Counted from the first letter of the stretch, positions 41,836-50,318 are shown. The stretch: 50,876 nt of DNA from Bacillota bacterium (GCA_023440865.1 JAEXRM010000146.1:1-50876); one strand, 5' to 3'. Numbers and translations: made by a program. Notes: generated by a model not told the origin, from the letters alone.

Positions 41836-43386
41836 ATGGATTCGAACCCCTCGTCCCTTTGCCTGTCCATCGACGGCATCGACAACGCCTTCGAGGCCGT
41901 CGGCCTCCTGCGACTGTTTACGCCTGCGGCACCCCTGCTGCTGCCCGAACCGGGCATATGGGGCGACCGGCCGCCCCAGGCCTTCTCCGCCTTTGACATG
42001 GTGGTTCGGCTCGAGGCCTGTGATACGACGGAGCGGTTCGAGGCGCGGGCATGCGTGTACCGGCGCGGACAGGTCGCCGGAGAGGGCCGACTCGGTTTCC
42101 GGCCGGATGAAGCCCGGGGGCCCGCCGCGCTGCTTGCCGGAAGCCGGAAGCTCTGCGCCGGCACGGCGTTGTATCGGGCGTTGTCGATGGCCTTTTCCTT
42201 GGAACTGCCCTGGGGCTCGCTGACCGGCGTCCGCCCCGTCAAACTGGCATCGTGCCTGCTTGACGCCGGCATATCGCAGCAGGAGGCCAGGAGCCTGCTG
42301 TCGGAACGCACCGGCATGTCCGCCGAAAATGCGGCACGCCTGCTGACGGTGGCGACACACGAGCGGCCCTTCCTGGTACCGCCTGCGGATTCCGTCAGCC
42401 TGTATGTCGGCATCCCCTTCTGCGCGACACGCTGCCTGTACTGCTCGTTCACCGCCTATTCCGTCCATCGGTACGGTGGGATGGTTCCTGATTATCTCGA
42501 TGCGCTTGGACGGGAGCTCGGCTTCATCGGCAGATGGATGGCGGAGCATGGGAAGCGGCTGTCAGCCGTCTACATCGGGGGTGGCACACCCACCGCGCTC
42601 ACATCCGATGAACTGGCCCGGCTGCTTGACCGGATGGGGCAGACGCTGCCGCTTGCATCCGCCCTCGAGTTCACCGTCGAGGCCGGCCGGCCCGACACCG
42701 TGGATGCCGGCAAACTGGCTGTCATCCGGGATGCGGGGGCGTCCCGCATCAGCATCAATCCCCAGAGCATGCAGGAAGCGACCCTGCGCCGCATCGGCCG
42801 GGCGCACACGCCCGAGCAGGTGGAGCACGCATTCCTGCTGGCCCGCGAGCTTGGGTTCACGAACATCAACGCCGACCTCATCGCGGGTTTGCCCGGAGAG
42901 ACGCCCGAGGACTTCGAGGGGACACTCGCGCGGATGGCGCCGCTCGGACCGGATAGCCTGACCGTGCACACGATGGCGGTCAAACGCGCTTCGCGGCTTC
43001 ACGCGTCCATGGCGGAAGGCCGCGCCGAACCGCAGACTCCGGACACGGAGGTTGCCATGATGGTCGCGCAGGCCGCCCGTTTCGCCATGGCGCAGGGCTT
43101 GCAGCCGTACTATCTCTACCGGCAGAAGAACATCCTGGCCAACCTAGAGAACACCGGGTATGCGCGACCTGGTGCGGCATGCCGCTACAATGTCGAGACC
43201 ATGTCCGAACGGCAGACCATCCTTGCGGCCGGCTCTGGCGCCATCACGAAGGTCTCCCACTCGGGGCGGAATCTCGAACGCGTGGAGAATGTGCGCGAGC
43301 TGGCGCACTACATCGGCCGCATCGACGAGATGATCGAGCGGAAGCGGGCGCTTTTGGCCCGGCATTTTTCCGAAATGGGGCGGTAG
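41836..43386 (+). CDS. hemZ: HemZ-type radical SAM protein (coproporphyrinogen dehydrogenase family)
   Basis: This 516-residue protein has an N-terminal domain of about 170 residues followed by a radical SAM core: CATRCLYC (CxxxCxxC, near residue 195), YIGGGTPTALTSDELARLL, NPQSM and LIAGLPGETPEDFEGTL. The N-terminal extension and length match the HemZ branch and not HemW/HemN. The family is annotated as oxygen-independent coproporphyrinogen III dehydrogenase, but no other haem genes are in the window and some anaerobes with HemZ lack haem synthesis. GAGGAG lies 12 nt before ATG 41836. Confidence 0.9.
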   Translation: MDSNPSSLCLSIDGIDNAFEAVGLLRLFTPAAPLLLPEPGIWGDRPPQAFSAFDMVVRLEACDTTERFEARACVYRRGQVAGEGRLGFRPDEARGPAALLAGSRKLCAGTALYRALSMAFSLELPWGSLTGVRPVKLASCLLDAGISQQEARSLLSERTGMSAENAARLLTVATHERPFLVPPADSVSLYVGIPFCATRCLYCSFTAYSVHRYGGMVPDYLDALGRELGFIGRWMAEHGKRLSAVYIGGGTPTALTSDELARLLDRMGQTLPLASALEFTVEAGRPDTVDAGKLAVIRDAGASRISINPQSMQEATLRRIGRAHTPEQVEHAFLLARELGFTNINADLIAGLPGETPEDFEGTLARMAPLGPDSLTVHTMAVKRASRLHASMAEGRAEPQTPDTEVAMMVAQAARFAMAQGLQPYYLYRQKNILANLENTGYARPGAACRYNVETMSERQTILAAGSGAITKVSHSGRNLERVENVRELAHYIGRIDEMIERKRALLARHFSEMGR

Positions 43387-43599
43387 TCCCGAACTGGTGC
43401 GGAGACGTGATATGGCCGGTTGCATCCGCCAGCATGCAAATCGGAAGATTCAACCACATGCGGCCGTCATGCGCGTTGTTCCGCGTGCATCAGTGCGATA
43501 GGATGGTAGGGGTGGAGTCGCGCGGCCTTTTCGCAGTGAGAAGGGACACACAGGCGCGACGACGGGGAAACCCGTTTCCTTCCGCCCAGGAGGAACGTC

Positions 43600-44853
43600 A
43601 TGCCGTTGCGATTTGCCAGAATCGAGGACCAGAACCGCATTGAGGACATGCTCGCCTACTGCTTTCCGGACATGCGGCCGCACATCGAGCAGCGCCGCGC
43701 CGAACAGGCAGCGGGGCGCATGCCGGCGGAAACGACCGAATCGCTTCGGCGAAAGGAAGAACAGCTGGCCTGCGTGCTCCTCAAGGAGGAGGCGGACGGC
43801 CGGATCGGCCAGCATGTGCAGATTGTGCCGCTCACCATCCATCTGGATGGAACCCGGCAGAAGATGGCCGGCATCGGGGCTGTCGCCTCCCTGCCGGAAT
43901 ACCGGTACGGCGGTGGCGTGATGGAGCTGCTGCGATGGTCCCTCCAGATCATGCGGGAACGCGGCTTCGTCTTTTCCGAGCTGGCGCCCTTCAGCTTCGC
44001 ATTTTACCGCAAATGTGGCTGGGAATGGGGCTTCCGCTGGCATGAGCTGGAGATTCCTATGAAGGAGCTCGAACGCTTCAAGGCCGATACGGGCGCTTTT
44101 ACCGCGCTGACCGCGCGGGACCGGAAACGGGCCCTCGCCGTACGGAATGCGCATGCCTCCCGATTCAACGGGGGCGAGTACGACGCCGCGACGGAGGAAA
44201 ATGACGAAGCCGGCACGGGCGAAGGGCGGGACGAGGAGCAAGACGCGTTCCCGCGGAAGGGGCGGCTCTGTTATGGCGTGGAAGGCGCAGACGGCGCGCT
44301 TGACGGCTATGCCGACTTCGAGATCCGCGACGGGGCGCTGCGTTGCCGCGACTTCTTCTACCGCAGCCATCAGGCCAAGCGCCAGCTCCTGCACTTCTTC
44401 TATCGCCACAATTCCCAGGCGCAACGGGTCGTGCTGACCGTTCCGGAGAGCGACACCCTGCCGCACCTGCTGTCCGACCAGTATCTGGACGTGAAGGCCC
44501 GCGCCGGCATGATGGTGCGGATCGTGGATGTTGCGGCCGCCGTTGCCTGCGTGGCGGCGCCTGTGGAGGACGTAGCGCCCCTGGTGCTGCAGGTGACGGA
44601 CGAAGCTGCGCCCTGGAACCAGGGGAACTGGCAGCTGTCGTCATCCGGTGATCGACTCCATGCGGAGCGCGTCGAGAACCGCGAGCCGGATTGCGTGATC
44701 TCCATCCAGCGGTTGTCGCAGCTCGTCTACGGTTTCCTCTCCGGACAGGACGTCATCGATGGCGGCATGTCCGAATGGCGCAATGAGGCCGCGCAGAACG
44801 CCTTTTCCCGCATGTTCCGCAGGCGGCCGACCGCCCAGTGGGAAAGCTTCTGA
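43600..44853 (+). CDS. Eis-like GNAT acetyltransferase
   Basis: This 417-residue protein has an Eis-type plan: an N-terminal GNAT domain (ending with GIGAVASLPEYRYGGGVMELL and PFSFAFYRKCGWE), a second degenerate GNAT domain, and a C-terminal sterol-carrier-like domain with YGFLSGQDVIDGG. A Glu/Asp/Gly-rich insert near 193-215 looks flexible. Eis enzymes acetylate amines, including aminoglycosides and protein lysines, but the family is broad and the substrate here is unknown. AGGAGG precedes ATG 43600. The 213 bp upstream hold no gene, and a terminator follows. Confidence 0.85.
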   Translation: MPLRFARIEDQNRIEDMLAYCFPDMRPHIEQRRAEQAAGRMPAETTESLRRKEEQLACVLLKEEADGRIGQHVQIVPLTIHLDGTRQKMAGIGAVASLPEYRYGGGVMELLRWSLQIMRERGFVFSELAPFSFAFYRKCGWEWGFRWHELEIPMKELERFKADTGAFTALTARDRKRALAVRNAHASRFNGGEYDAATEENDEAGTGEGRDEEQDAFPRKGRLCYGVEGADGALDGYADFEIRDGALRCRDFFYRSHQAKRQLLHFFYRHNSQAQRVVLTVPESDTLPHLLSDQYLDVKARAGMMVRIVDVAAAVACVAAPVEDVAPLVLQVTDEAAPWNQGNWQLSSSGDRLHAERVENREPDCVISIQRLSQLVYGFLSGQDVIDGGMSEWRNEAAQNAFSRMFRRRPTAQWESF

Positions 44854-44874
44854 ATAACGCCGCACAATGAATCA

Positions 44875-44920
44875 AAGCCCGGTATGGCAGAACAAACGTT
44901 GCCGTACCGGGCTTCTTTTC
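44875..44920 (+). terminator. Terminator after the Eis-like gene
   Basis: AAGCCCGGTATGGCA pairs with TGCCGTACCGGGCTT (one mismatch) around a short loop, followed by CTTTTC. It separates the acetyltransferase gene from the hydrogenase locus. Confidence 0.85.
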
Positions 44921-44991
44921 TCATGCGACGCAAAACCCTATCATTCATTCGCGGACGCATCAGTGGTTCTTGATTCCATTTTCCGTTTCGA

Positions 44992-45020
44992 TTGCAGGCG
45001 GACGGAAGGTGCCGTAGAAT
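44992..45020 (+). promoter_or_regulatory. Promoter of hydCBA
   Basis: TTGCAG (44992-44997), 17 nt, TAGAAT (45015-45020). It lies in an AT-rich 285-bp region, leaving a leader of about 180 nt before hydC. A Rex-like palindrome begins 4 nt after the -10. Confidence 0.65.
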
Positions 45021-45024
45021 GAGC

Positions 45025-45042
45025 TTGTCAAAAAAATCACAA
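45025..45042. promoter_or_regulatory. Rex-like operator at the hydCBA promoter
   Basis: TTGTCA-AAAAAA-TCACAA is one base away from the Rex consensus TTGTGA-N6-TCACAA. It covers the expected transcription start, where a bound repressor would block initiation. Rex responds to the NADH/NAD+ ratio. No rex gene is in the window. Confidence 0.6.
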
Positions 45043-45060
45043 CAACGCGCCAGGATAAAA

Positions 45061-45068
45061 TGTATACA
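45061..45068. promoter_or_regulatory. TGTATACA palindrome in the hydC leader
   Basis: This 8-bp palindrome sits about 35 bp downstream of the predicted start of transcription. The same octamer lies before the second hydrogenase unit at 49908-49915. It could be a regulator site or chance. Confidence 0.3.
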
Positions 45069-45205
45069 GTATTCGAGAAATCGATTCTGAGTGATGGCGC
45101 AATGCATCGTTTATGCTGAGAAAATGATTCGTTTCGGTATTACATGAATACAAAATGCAACACTAGATCACAGTATGGCTACGGGAGAATCAGAAGGAGG
45201 CTAAC

Positions 45206-45694
45206 ATGAACACACCCGTCATCGACCAGTCTGTTGTGAATGACATCGTGGAGCGGCACGGCAATGCCCCGTCCTCCCTCATCGCGGTGCTGCAGGACAT
45301 CCAGCAGGTGTACCGGTATGTGCCCGAGGAAGCGATGGTGGCCGTCGCCGGCAGGATGGGCATCTCTCCGGCGAAGGTCTACAGCGTGGCCACGTTCTAT
45401 GAGAACTTCTCGCTCGAACCCAAGGGCAAGCACGTGATCAAGATCTGCGACGGGACGGCCTGCCATGTGCGCAAGTCCATTCCGATCCTCAAGGCGCTGC
45501 GCGAGATGCTCGCCCTTTCCGAAAGCAAGCATACGACCGACGACATGCTCTTTACGGTTGAAACCGTATCCTGCCTTGGCGCGTGCGGTCTGGCTCCGGT
45601 CTTCACCATCAACGAGAAGGTCTATGCGAAAATGACGCCGGAATCCGCCCGGGAAGTCATTGACACCATCCGCAGGGAGGAAACGGTACAATGA
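45206..45694 (+). CDS. hydC: NADH-linked [FeFe]-hydrogenase subunit C (NuoE-like)
   Basis: This 162-residue thioredoxin-fold [2Fe-2S] protein has an N-terminal helical part (LIAVLQDIQQVYRYVPEEAM, AKVYSVATFYENF) typical of NuoE. The cluster ligands are C81 and C86 (CDGTAC) and C123 and C127 (CLGAC). In trimeric electron-bifurcating hydrogenases this subunit passes electrons beside the flavin subunit. A strong AAGGAGG precedes ATG 45206. Its ATGA overlap with hydB couples their translation. Confidence 0.93.
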   Translation: MNTPVIDQSVVNDIVERHGNAPSSLIAVLQDIQQVYRYVPEEAMVAVAGRMGISPAKVYSVATFYENFSLEPKGKHVIKICDGTACHVRKSIPILKALREMLALSESKHTTDDMLFTVETVSCLGACGLAPVFTINEKVYAKMTPESAREVIDTIRREETVQ

Positions 45695-47676
45695 GCGCAC
45701 GGTTGAACCTCCGCGGCTTCGAGGAGCTTGCGGACAAGGCACAGAAGGCATTGAAGGCACAGCAGCGGAAAATCCTGATCTGCGCCGGCACCGGCTGCGT
45801 GGCGGGCGGGTCGCTGCAGATCCATGCCCGGCTGAAGGCGATGCTGGAAGCGAATGGCCTGACGACGGAGCTCGTGCTCGAGGCCGAGGAAAGCGGCGCC
45901 TGCGGCAATCGGAAACTCGACCTCACACCCTCCGAGGCCCATGCGGCCAACCGGGCCGTGATGGCGGAAGCCCGCGACGCCTCCCCGCAGGGAACCGCGC
46001 TCCGCCAGGTCGGTCTCAAGAAGAGCGGATGCCATGGTTTCTGCGAAATGGGCCCGCTGGTGCGCATCGAGCCGGAAAACTGGCTCTATGTGAAGGTGTC
46101 CGTCGACGATTGCGAACAGATCGTCCGCGAGACGATTCTCGAGGGCAGGGTGATCGATCGCCTGCTGTATGCCACCGAGCAGGGAACCTGCGCCGTGCAG
46201 GAGGAAATCCCTTTCTACAAGCGGCAGACCCGGCTCGTGCTCGAGCACTGTGGCGGCATCGACGCCGAATCGCTGCCCGAGTATGTCGGCAAGGGCGGAT
46301 ACGGCGCAATGAAAAAGGTGCTGTTCACGATGCACCCGGCCGAGGTCTGCAACCAGGTGGCGGCCTCGAACCTGCGGGGCCGCGGGGGCGGCGGATATCC
46401 GACCGGTCGCAAGTGGCTCCAGGTACTCAAGAACGACAGCGATGTCAAGTATGTCGTCTGCAACGGCGACGAAGGCGATCCGGGCGCGTTCATGGACCGC
46501 AGCGTCATGGAGGGCGACCCGCACCGCATGCTCGAGGGCATGATCATCGCCGGCTATGCGGTCAAGGCGACCGAAGGCTACATCTATGTCCGCGCCGAAT
46601 ATCCCCTGGCGATCGAACGCCTGCAGCGCGCCATCGACCAGGCGCGCGACTATGGCCTGCTGGGTGACGACATCCTGGGCAGCGGCTTCTCCTTCGACAT
46701 CCGCATCAACAAGGGCGCCGGCGCGTTCGTCTGCGGGGAGGGCAGCGCCCTGACCTCCTCGATCGAGGGCGATCGCGGCATGCCGCGCGTCAAGCCGCCC
46801 CGTACGGTCGACAAGGGCCTGTGGGAAAAGCCGACCGTGCTCAACAACGTCGAGACCTTCGCCAATGTGCCGCTGATCCTGGAAAACGGCGCGGACTGGT
46901 ACAAGGCCATCGGACCGGAGAAGAGCCCCGGCACGAAAGCGTTCGCCCTCACCGGGAATGTCCGGAACACAGGCCTGATCGAGGTGCCGATGGGGTCCAC
47001 CCTGCGGGAGATCATCTTCGAGATCGGTGGCGGACTGCCCAACGGCAAGCGCTTCAAGGCCGTGCAGATCGGAGGTCCGTCCGGCGGCTGCCTGACGGAG
47101 GAGCACCTGGACCTGCCGCTGGATTTCGACTCGCTCAAGAAGGTCGGCGCCATGATCGGCTCCGGCGGTCTGGTCGTCATGGACGAGGACTCGTGCATGG
47201 TCGAGGTGGCCCGGTACTTCATGAACTTCACCCAGAACGAGTCCTGCGGCAAGTGCGTGCCATGCCGCGAGGGCACCAAGCACATGCTGGCGATCCTCGA
47301 GCGCATCGTGGCCGGCAGCGGCACGGTGGCCGATCTCGACCTGCTCGAGGAGCTGGCGGACACGATCAGCGCGACGGCGCTGTGCGGCCTGGGCAAGTCC
47401 GCGGCCGGACCGGTCACGTCGACGCTGCGCTATTTCCGTGACGAGTACCTCCAGCACGTCGTGGACAAGGTCTGCCCGACCCGCACCTGCAAGGGCCTGA
47501 CGCGGTATGCCGTGGAGCCGTCGATGTGCAAGGCCTGCACCAAATGTGCCCGCGTGTGTCCGGTGGGCGCCATCGGAGGCAAACCCAAGGTGGTCCACAC
47601 CATCGACCGGAACACGTGCATCGGCTGCGGCGCCTGCGTGGAGGCGTGCCCCTTCGGCGCCATCCGTGAAGCATGA
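45691..47676 (+). CDS. hydB: NADH-linked [FeFe]-hydrogenase subunit B (NuoF-like flavoprotein)
   Basis: This 661-residue protein has four parts in order. The first is an N-terminal thioredoxin-like [2Fe-2S] domain (C31, C36 and a later CxxxC). The second is the NuoF core, with the FMN/NADH site NLRGRGGGGYPTGRKW and CNGDEGDPGAFMDR near 265. The third is the NuoF iron-sulphur motif SCGKCVPCREG near 515. The last is a C-terminal two-cluster ferredoxin (C613/616/619/623 and C643/646/649/653). This matches HydB of bifurcating hydrogenases, where the flavin splits electrons between NAD(H) and ferredoxin. The stop is followed by a 193-bp gap with an unusual nested palindrome before hydA. Confidence 0.95.
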   Translation: MSARLNLRGFEELADKAQKALKAQQRKILICAGTGCVAGGSLQIHARLKAMLEANGLTTELVLEAEESGACGNRKLDLTPSEAHAANRAVMAEARDASPQGTALRQVGLKKSGCHGFCEMGPLVRIEPENWLYVKVSVDDCEQIVRETILEGRVIDRLLYATEQGTCAVQEEIPFYKRQTRLVLEHCGGIDAESLPEYVGKGGYGAMKKVLFTMHPAEVCNQVAASNLRGRGGGGYPTGRKWLQVLKNDSDVKYVVCNGDEGDPGAFMDRSVMEGDPHRMLEGMIIAGYAVKATEGYIYVRAEYPLAIERLQRAIDQARDYGLLGDDILGSGFSFDIRINKGAGAFVCGEGSALTSSIEGDRGMPRVKPPRTVDKGLWEKPTVLNNVETFANVPLILENGADWYKAIGPEKSPGTKAFALTGNVRNTGLIEVPMGSTLREIIFEIGGGLPNGKRFKAVQIGGPSGGCLTEEHLDLPLDFDSLKKVGAMIGSGGLVVMDEDSCMVEVARYFMNFTQNESCGKCVPCREGTKHMLAILERIVAGSGTVADLDLLEELADTISATALCGLGKSAAGPVTSTLRYFRDEYLQHVVDKVCPTRTCKGLTRYAVEPSMCKACTKCARVCPVGAIGGKPKVVHTIDRNTCIGCGACVEACPFGAIREA

Positions 47677-47697
47677 CCGCGTGCAGGCGTAGATCTT

Positions 47698-47785
47698 GGA
47701 AAGAAATAACCTGCTCTATGAAGATCCCGAAAACATTGGCCAAACCTGCCATTCTTTTCGGGAAAGAAGCAGGGAATTTCTTTCC
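47698..47785. repeat. Nested imperfect palindrome between hydB and hydA
   Basis: Three stems are stacked around one centre: GGAAAGAAAT (47698-47707) with ATTTCTTTCC (47776-47785), CCTGCT (47710-47715) with AGCAGG (47768-47773), and TCCCGAAAA (47725-47733) with TTTTCGGGA (47755-47763). The 21-nt loop contains TTGGCCAA. The element is AT-richer than the genes around it. It could fold in hydA mRNA or be a remnant of a small mobile element. I know no named motif that matches. Confidence 0.75.
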
Positions 47786-47869
47786 GGCGACTTAGTCCCC
47801 TTCCACGCAACGCCCGCACGCACCCGTGACGGCACCATCCACGAAGCATTCGCACAGGAGGAACATTCC

Positions 47870-49564
47870 ATGGGAACCATGTACATCGATGGCCAGCCGG
47901 TGGCCTTCAGCGACGAAAAGCAGATCCTCCAGGTGATCCGCAGGGCGGGCATCGACCTGCCGACCTTCTGCTACCATTCCGAATTGTCCATCTACGGCGC
48001 ATGCCGCATGTGCATGGTCGAGGACGAGTGGGGCGGTCTGATGACCTCCTGCTCCACCCCGCCTAAGGACGGCATGAGGATCCGCACCAACACCCAGAAG
48101 CTGCGCCGCCACCGCCGCATGATCCTGGAGCTGATTCTTGCCAGCCATGACCGCGACTGCACCGTGTGCGAGAAGAACGGACGCTGCAAGCTGCAGGAGC
48201 TGGCCGTGCGCTTCGGCGTGAAGGAGGTGCGGTTCGACAACGACCGCAAGGTCCGTCCGCTCGACACCTCCAGCTGCGCCATCGTGCGCAATCCCAACAA
48301 ATGCATCCTCTGCGGCGACTGCGTGCGCATGTGCGCCGAGGTGCAGGGCGTGGGCGCGCTCGGATTCGCCTGGCGCGGTTCGCACATCGAGGTGTCCACC
48401 GCGTTCGGGAAGCCCCTCGCGGAAACGGACTGCGTGGGCTGCGGCCAGTGCCGTGTGGTGTGCCCGACGGGTGCCCTGATCATCAAGAAGGACATCGATC
48501 CGCTGTGGCAGGCGCTCCATGATCCAAAGAAACGTGTGGTCGCCCAGATTGCGCCGGCCGTTCGTGTCGCGCTGGGCGAGGAGTTCGGCATGAAGCCGGG
48601 AGAGGCCGTGCTCGGCAAGACGGTCGCGGCGTTGCGCAAGCTCGGCTTCGAGCAGGTGTTCGACACCGGCATCGGCGCCGACCTGACCGTTATCGAGGAG
48701 TCCGCCGAGTTGATGGGGCACCTTGCATCCGGTACGGACCTGCCGCTGTTCACCTCGTGCTGCCCGGCCTGGTTCAACCATGTCGAAAAGCGGCATCCCG
48801 ACCTGTTGCCCCATGTATCCAGCTGCAAGTCGCCGATGCAGATGTTCGGCGCGGTGCTCAAAACCCAGATGAAGGGGGTCGACCGGCTTGATGGCCGGGA
48901 AACCGTCTCCGTCGCCGTGATGCCGTGCACCGCGAAGAAAGGGGAGGCCGCCCGGGTCGAACATGCGCAGGACGGCATCCGCGACGTCGATCTCGTCATC
49001 ACGACACAGGAACTGGCCCTGATGCTCCAGGAGGCGGGCATTGCCTTTTCGGAACTGGAGGACGAGGCGGCCGACATGCCGTTCGGCCTGACCAGCGGTG
49101 CGGGGCAGCTGTTCGGCTCGACAGGCGGCGTCACCGAGGCAGTGCTGCGCCATGCGGATCCCGACAAATCCCCTGCCGGCCTCAAGACCATCACGTTTTG
49201 TGGCGTCCGCGGCATGGAGGGCATCCGGGAGACGGAAGTGGCTTTGGGCGACCGTACGGTGAAGGTGGCCATCGCGCATGGTCTCAAGCACGCCGACGAC
49301 CTGGTGCGCGCCATCCGCCGCGGTGATGTGCACTACGACTTCGTCGAGGTCATGGCCTGTACGGGCGGGTGCATCTGCGGCGCCGGACAGCCGCTGCCCG
49401 CGAACGACCGGGTGCGGCAGGAACGCCGGCACGGCCTGCACAAGGTGGACGGCACCGCACAGATCAAGCGGTCCGAGGAGAACCCGGCCATCGTCGCCCT
49501 GTACAACGGCCTGCTCAAGGGCCGCAAGGGCATCCTGCACCGGAAGGGGGCGCATCACGCATGA
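47870..49564 (+). CDS. hydA: [FeFe]-hydrogenase catalytic subunit A
   Basis: This 564-residue catalytic subunit of the NADH-linked hydrogenase starts with a NuoG-like [2Fe-2S] domain (C34, C45, C48, C61). A His-Cys3 [4Fe-4S] site (H93, C97, C100, C106) and two [4Fe-4S] clusters (C145-C155, C188-C198) follow. The H-cluster motifs are TSCCPAW (ligand C298, proton-transfer C297), MPCTAKKGE (C353) and EVMACTGGCICGAGQP (C497, C501). The third motif has GAG where GGG is usual. It produces or consumes H2. ATG 47870 follows AGGAGG; the open frame reaches 47696 only through the palindromic gap. The gene overlaps the next by 4 bp. Confidence 0.96.
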   Translation: MGTMYIDGQPVAFSDEKQILQVIRRAGIDLPTFCYHSELSIYGACRMCMVEDEWGGLMTSCSTPPKDGMRIRTNTQKLRRHRRMILELILASHDRDCTVCEKNGRCKLQELAVRFGVKEVRFDNDRKVRPLDTSSCAIVRNPNKCILCGDCVRMCAEVQGVGALGFAWRGSHIEVSTAFGKPLAETDCVGCGQCRVVCPTGALIIKKDIDPLWQALHDPKKRVVAQIAPAVRVALGEEFGMKPGEAVLGKTVAALRKLGFEQVFDTGIGADLTVIEESAELMGHLASGTDLPLFTSCCPAWFNHVEKRHPDLLPHVSSCKSPMQMFGAVLKTQMKGVDRLDGRETVSVAVMPCTAKKGEAARVEHAQDGIRDVDLVITTQELALMLQEAGIAFSELEDEAADMPFGLTSGAGQLFGSTGGVTEAVLRHADPDKSPAGLKTITFCGVRGMEGIRETEVALGDRTVKVAIAHGLKHADDLVRAIRRGDVHYDFVEVMACTGGCICGAGQPLPANDRVRQERRHGLHKVDGTAQIKRSEENPAIVALYNGLLKGRKGILHRKGAHHA

Positions 49565-49806
49565 TCGATCTGTATGTCTGTGTCGGCAGCGCCTGCCACA
49601 TCCGTGGCGCGTACAACGTGATCCACCGGTTCCAGTCACTCATCGAACACCACCGGGTGGACGGCGCCGTGACCGTGAAAGCCGCCCTCTGCCTTGGCGC
49701 CTGCTCGGACAAGGTGTCCGTGCGGGTGGATGAGGGACCGGTGTTCGGATTGTCGGAGGCGGACGTCGAATCGTTTTTCAAGCGGGAAATCCTGACAAGG
49801 GCGTGA
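49561..49806 (+). CDS. Small thioredoxin-like [2Fe-2S] ferredoxin
   Basis: This 81-residue protein equals the C-terminal half of NuoE/HydC: CVGSACH at the start (C7, C12) and CLGACS in the middle (C44, C48), with a short alpha/beta frame between. It should carry one [2Fe-2S] cluster and pass electrons to or from HydA or another redox partner. It overlaps hydA in ATGA, so it is made with it. The gene at 50043 encodes a close relative with cysteines at the same residue numbers. No gene name is assigned because such stand-alone domains have no settled one. Confidence 0.85.
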   Translation: MIDLYVCVGSACHIRGAYNVIHRFQSLIEHHRVDGAVTVKAALCLGACSDKVSVRVDEGPVFGLSEADVESFFKREILTRA

Positions 49807-49907
49807 AAACCATGGAAGCGAGGCAGGGGTGCGCCTGTTTCGCAAATGCGTTGCCTGCCGCTGGATCATGTCGTTTGGAGAGTGCCCGTGAGAGTAATAA
49901 TGCATAA

Positions 49908-49915
49908 TGTATACA
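49908..49915. promoter_or_regulatory. TGTATACA palindrome before the second hydrogenase unit
   Basis: The octamer lies 6 bp upstream of the -35 box of the following promoter. It is identical to the octamer in the hydC leader at 45061-45068, though placed differently relative to the promoter. Confidence 0.3.
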
Positions 49916-49921
49916 ATTGAG

Positions 49922-49950
49922 TTGACCCGGGATCCGTCCCGTGTTATCAT
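49922..49950 (+). promoter_or_regulatory. Promoter of the second hydrogenase-related unit
   Basis: TTGACC (49922-49927), 17 nt, TATCAT (49945-49950), 92 bp before the start at 50043. It shows the genes after 49806 can be transcribed apart from hydCBA. Confidence 0.72.
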
Positions 49951-49954
49951 GAGA

Positions 49955-49972
49955 TTGTTAAACTAATAACGA
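49955..49972. promoter_or_regulatory. Rex-like operator at the second hydrogenase promoter
   Basis: TTGTTA-N6-TAACGA is a palindrome with one mismatched pair in the half-sites, close to the clostridial Rex pattern TTGTTAA-N4-TTAACAA. It begins 4 nt after the -10, exactly as at the hydCBA promoter. Confidence 0.55.
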
Positions 49973-50042
49973 AAATTCATTCACAAGTATCCGGCGCACG
50001 GGAAGACCAGCAGCCGGCGGTACCGCCGCCCGGGAGGCATCC

Positions 50043-50318
50043 ATGCTCGAAGTGCAAATCTGTGTTGGCAGCTCCTGCCACATGAAGGGCTCCTATCCCA
50101 TCATCCGCATGTTCGAAGGCTGGATCAGCCAGTACGGACTCGGGGACCGCGTGCTGCTCAAGGCGGCATTCTGTCTGGGCGAATGCACACGCGGCGTTGC
50201 CATCCGGGTGGCGGGTGAGCCCGTGAACGGGCTGTCGATCGACAATGCGGAGGAGGTCTTCCGCAGCCAGGTGCTTTGCCGCCTCGGCATCGAAGCGGGA
50301 GGAGGCGCACAACCATGA
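50043..50318 (+). CDS. Small thioredoxin-like [2Fe-2S] ferredoxin (paralogue)
   Basis: This 91-residue protein is closely similar to the one at 49561-49806: CVGSSCH (C7, C12) and CLGECT (C44, C48) at the same positions, with LLKAAFCLG matching VKAALCLG. It should bind a [2Fe-2S] cluster. It begins a new transcription unit and overlaps the next gene by 4 bp. That gene encodes a second H-cluster-type protein, so this protein is probably its electron partner. GGGAGG precedes ATG 50043. Confidence 0.85.
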   Translation: MLEVQICVGSSCHMKGSYPIIRMFEGWISQYGLGDRVLLKAAFCLGECTRGVAIRVAGEPVNGLSIDNAEEVFRSQVLCRLGIEAGGGAQP

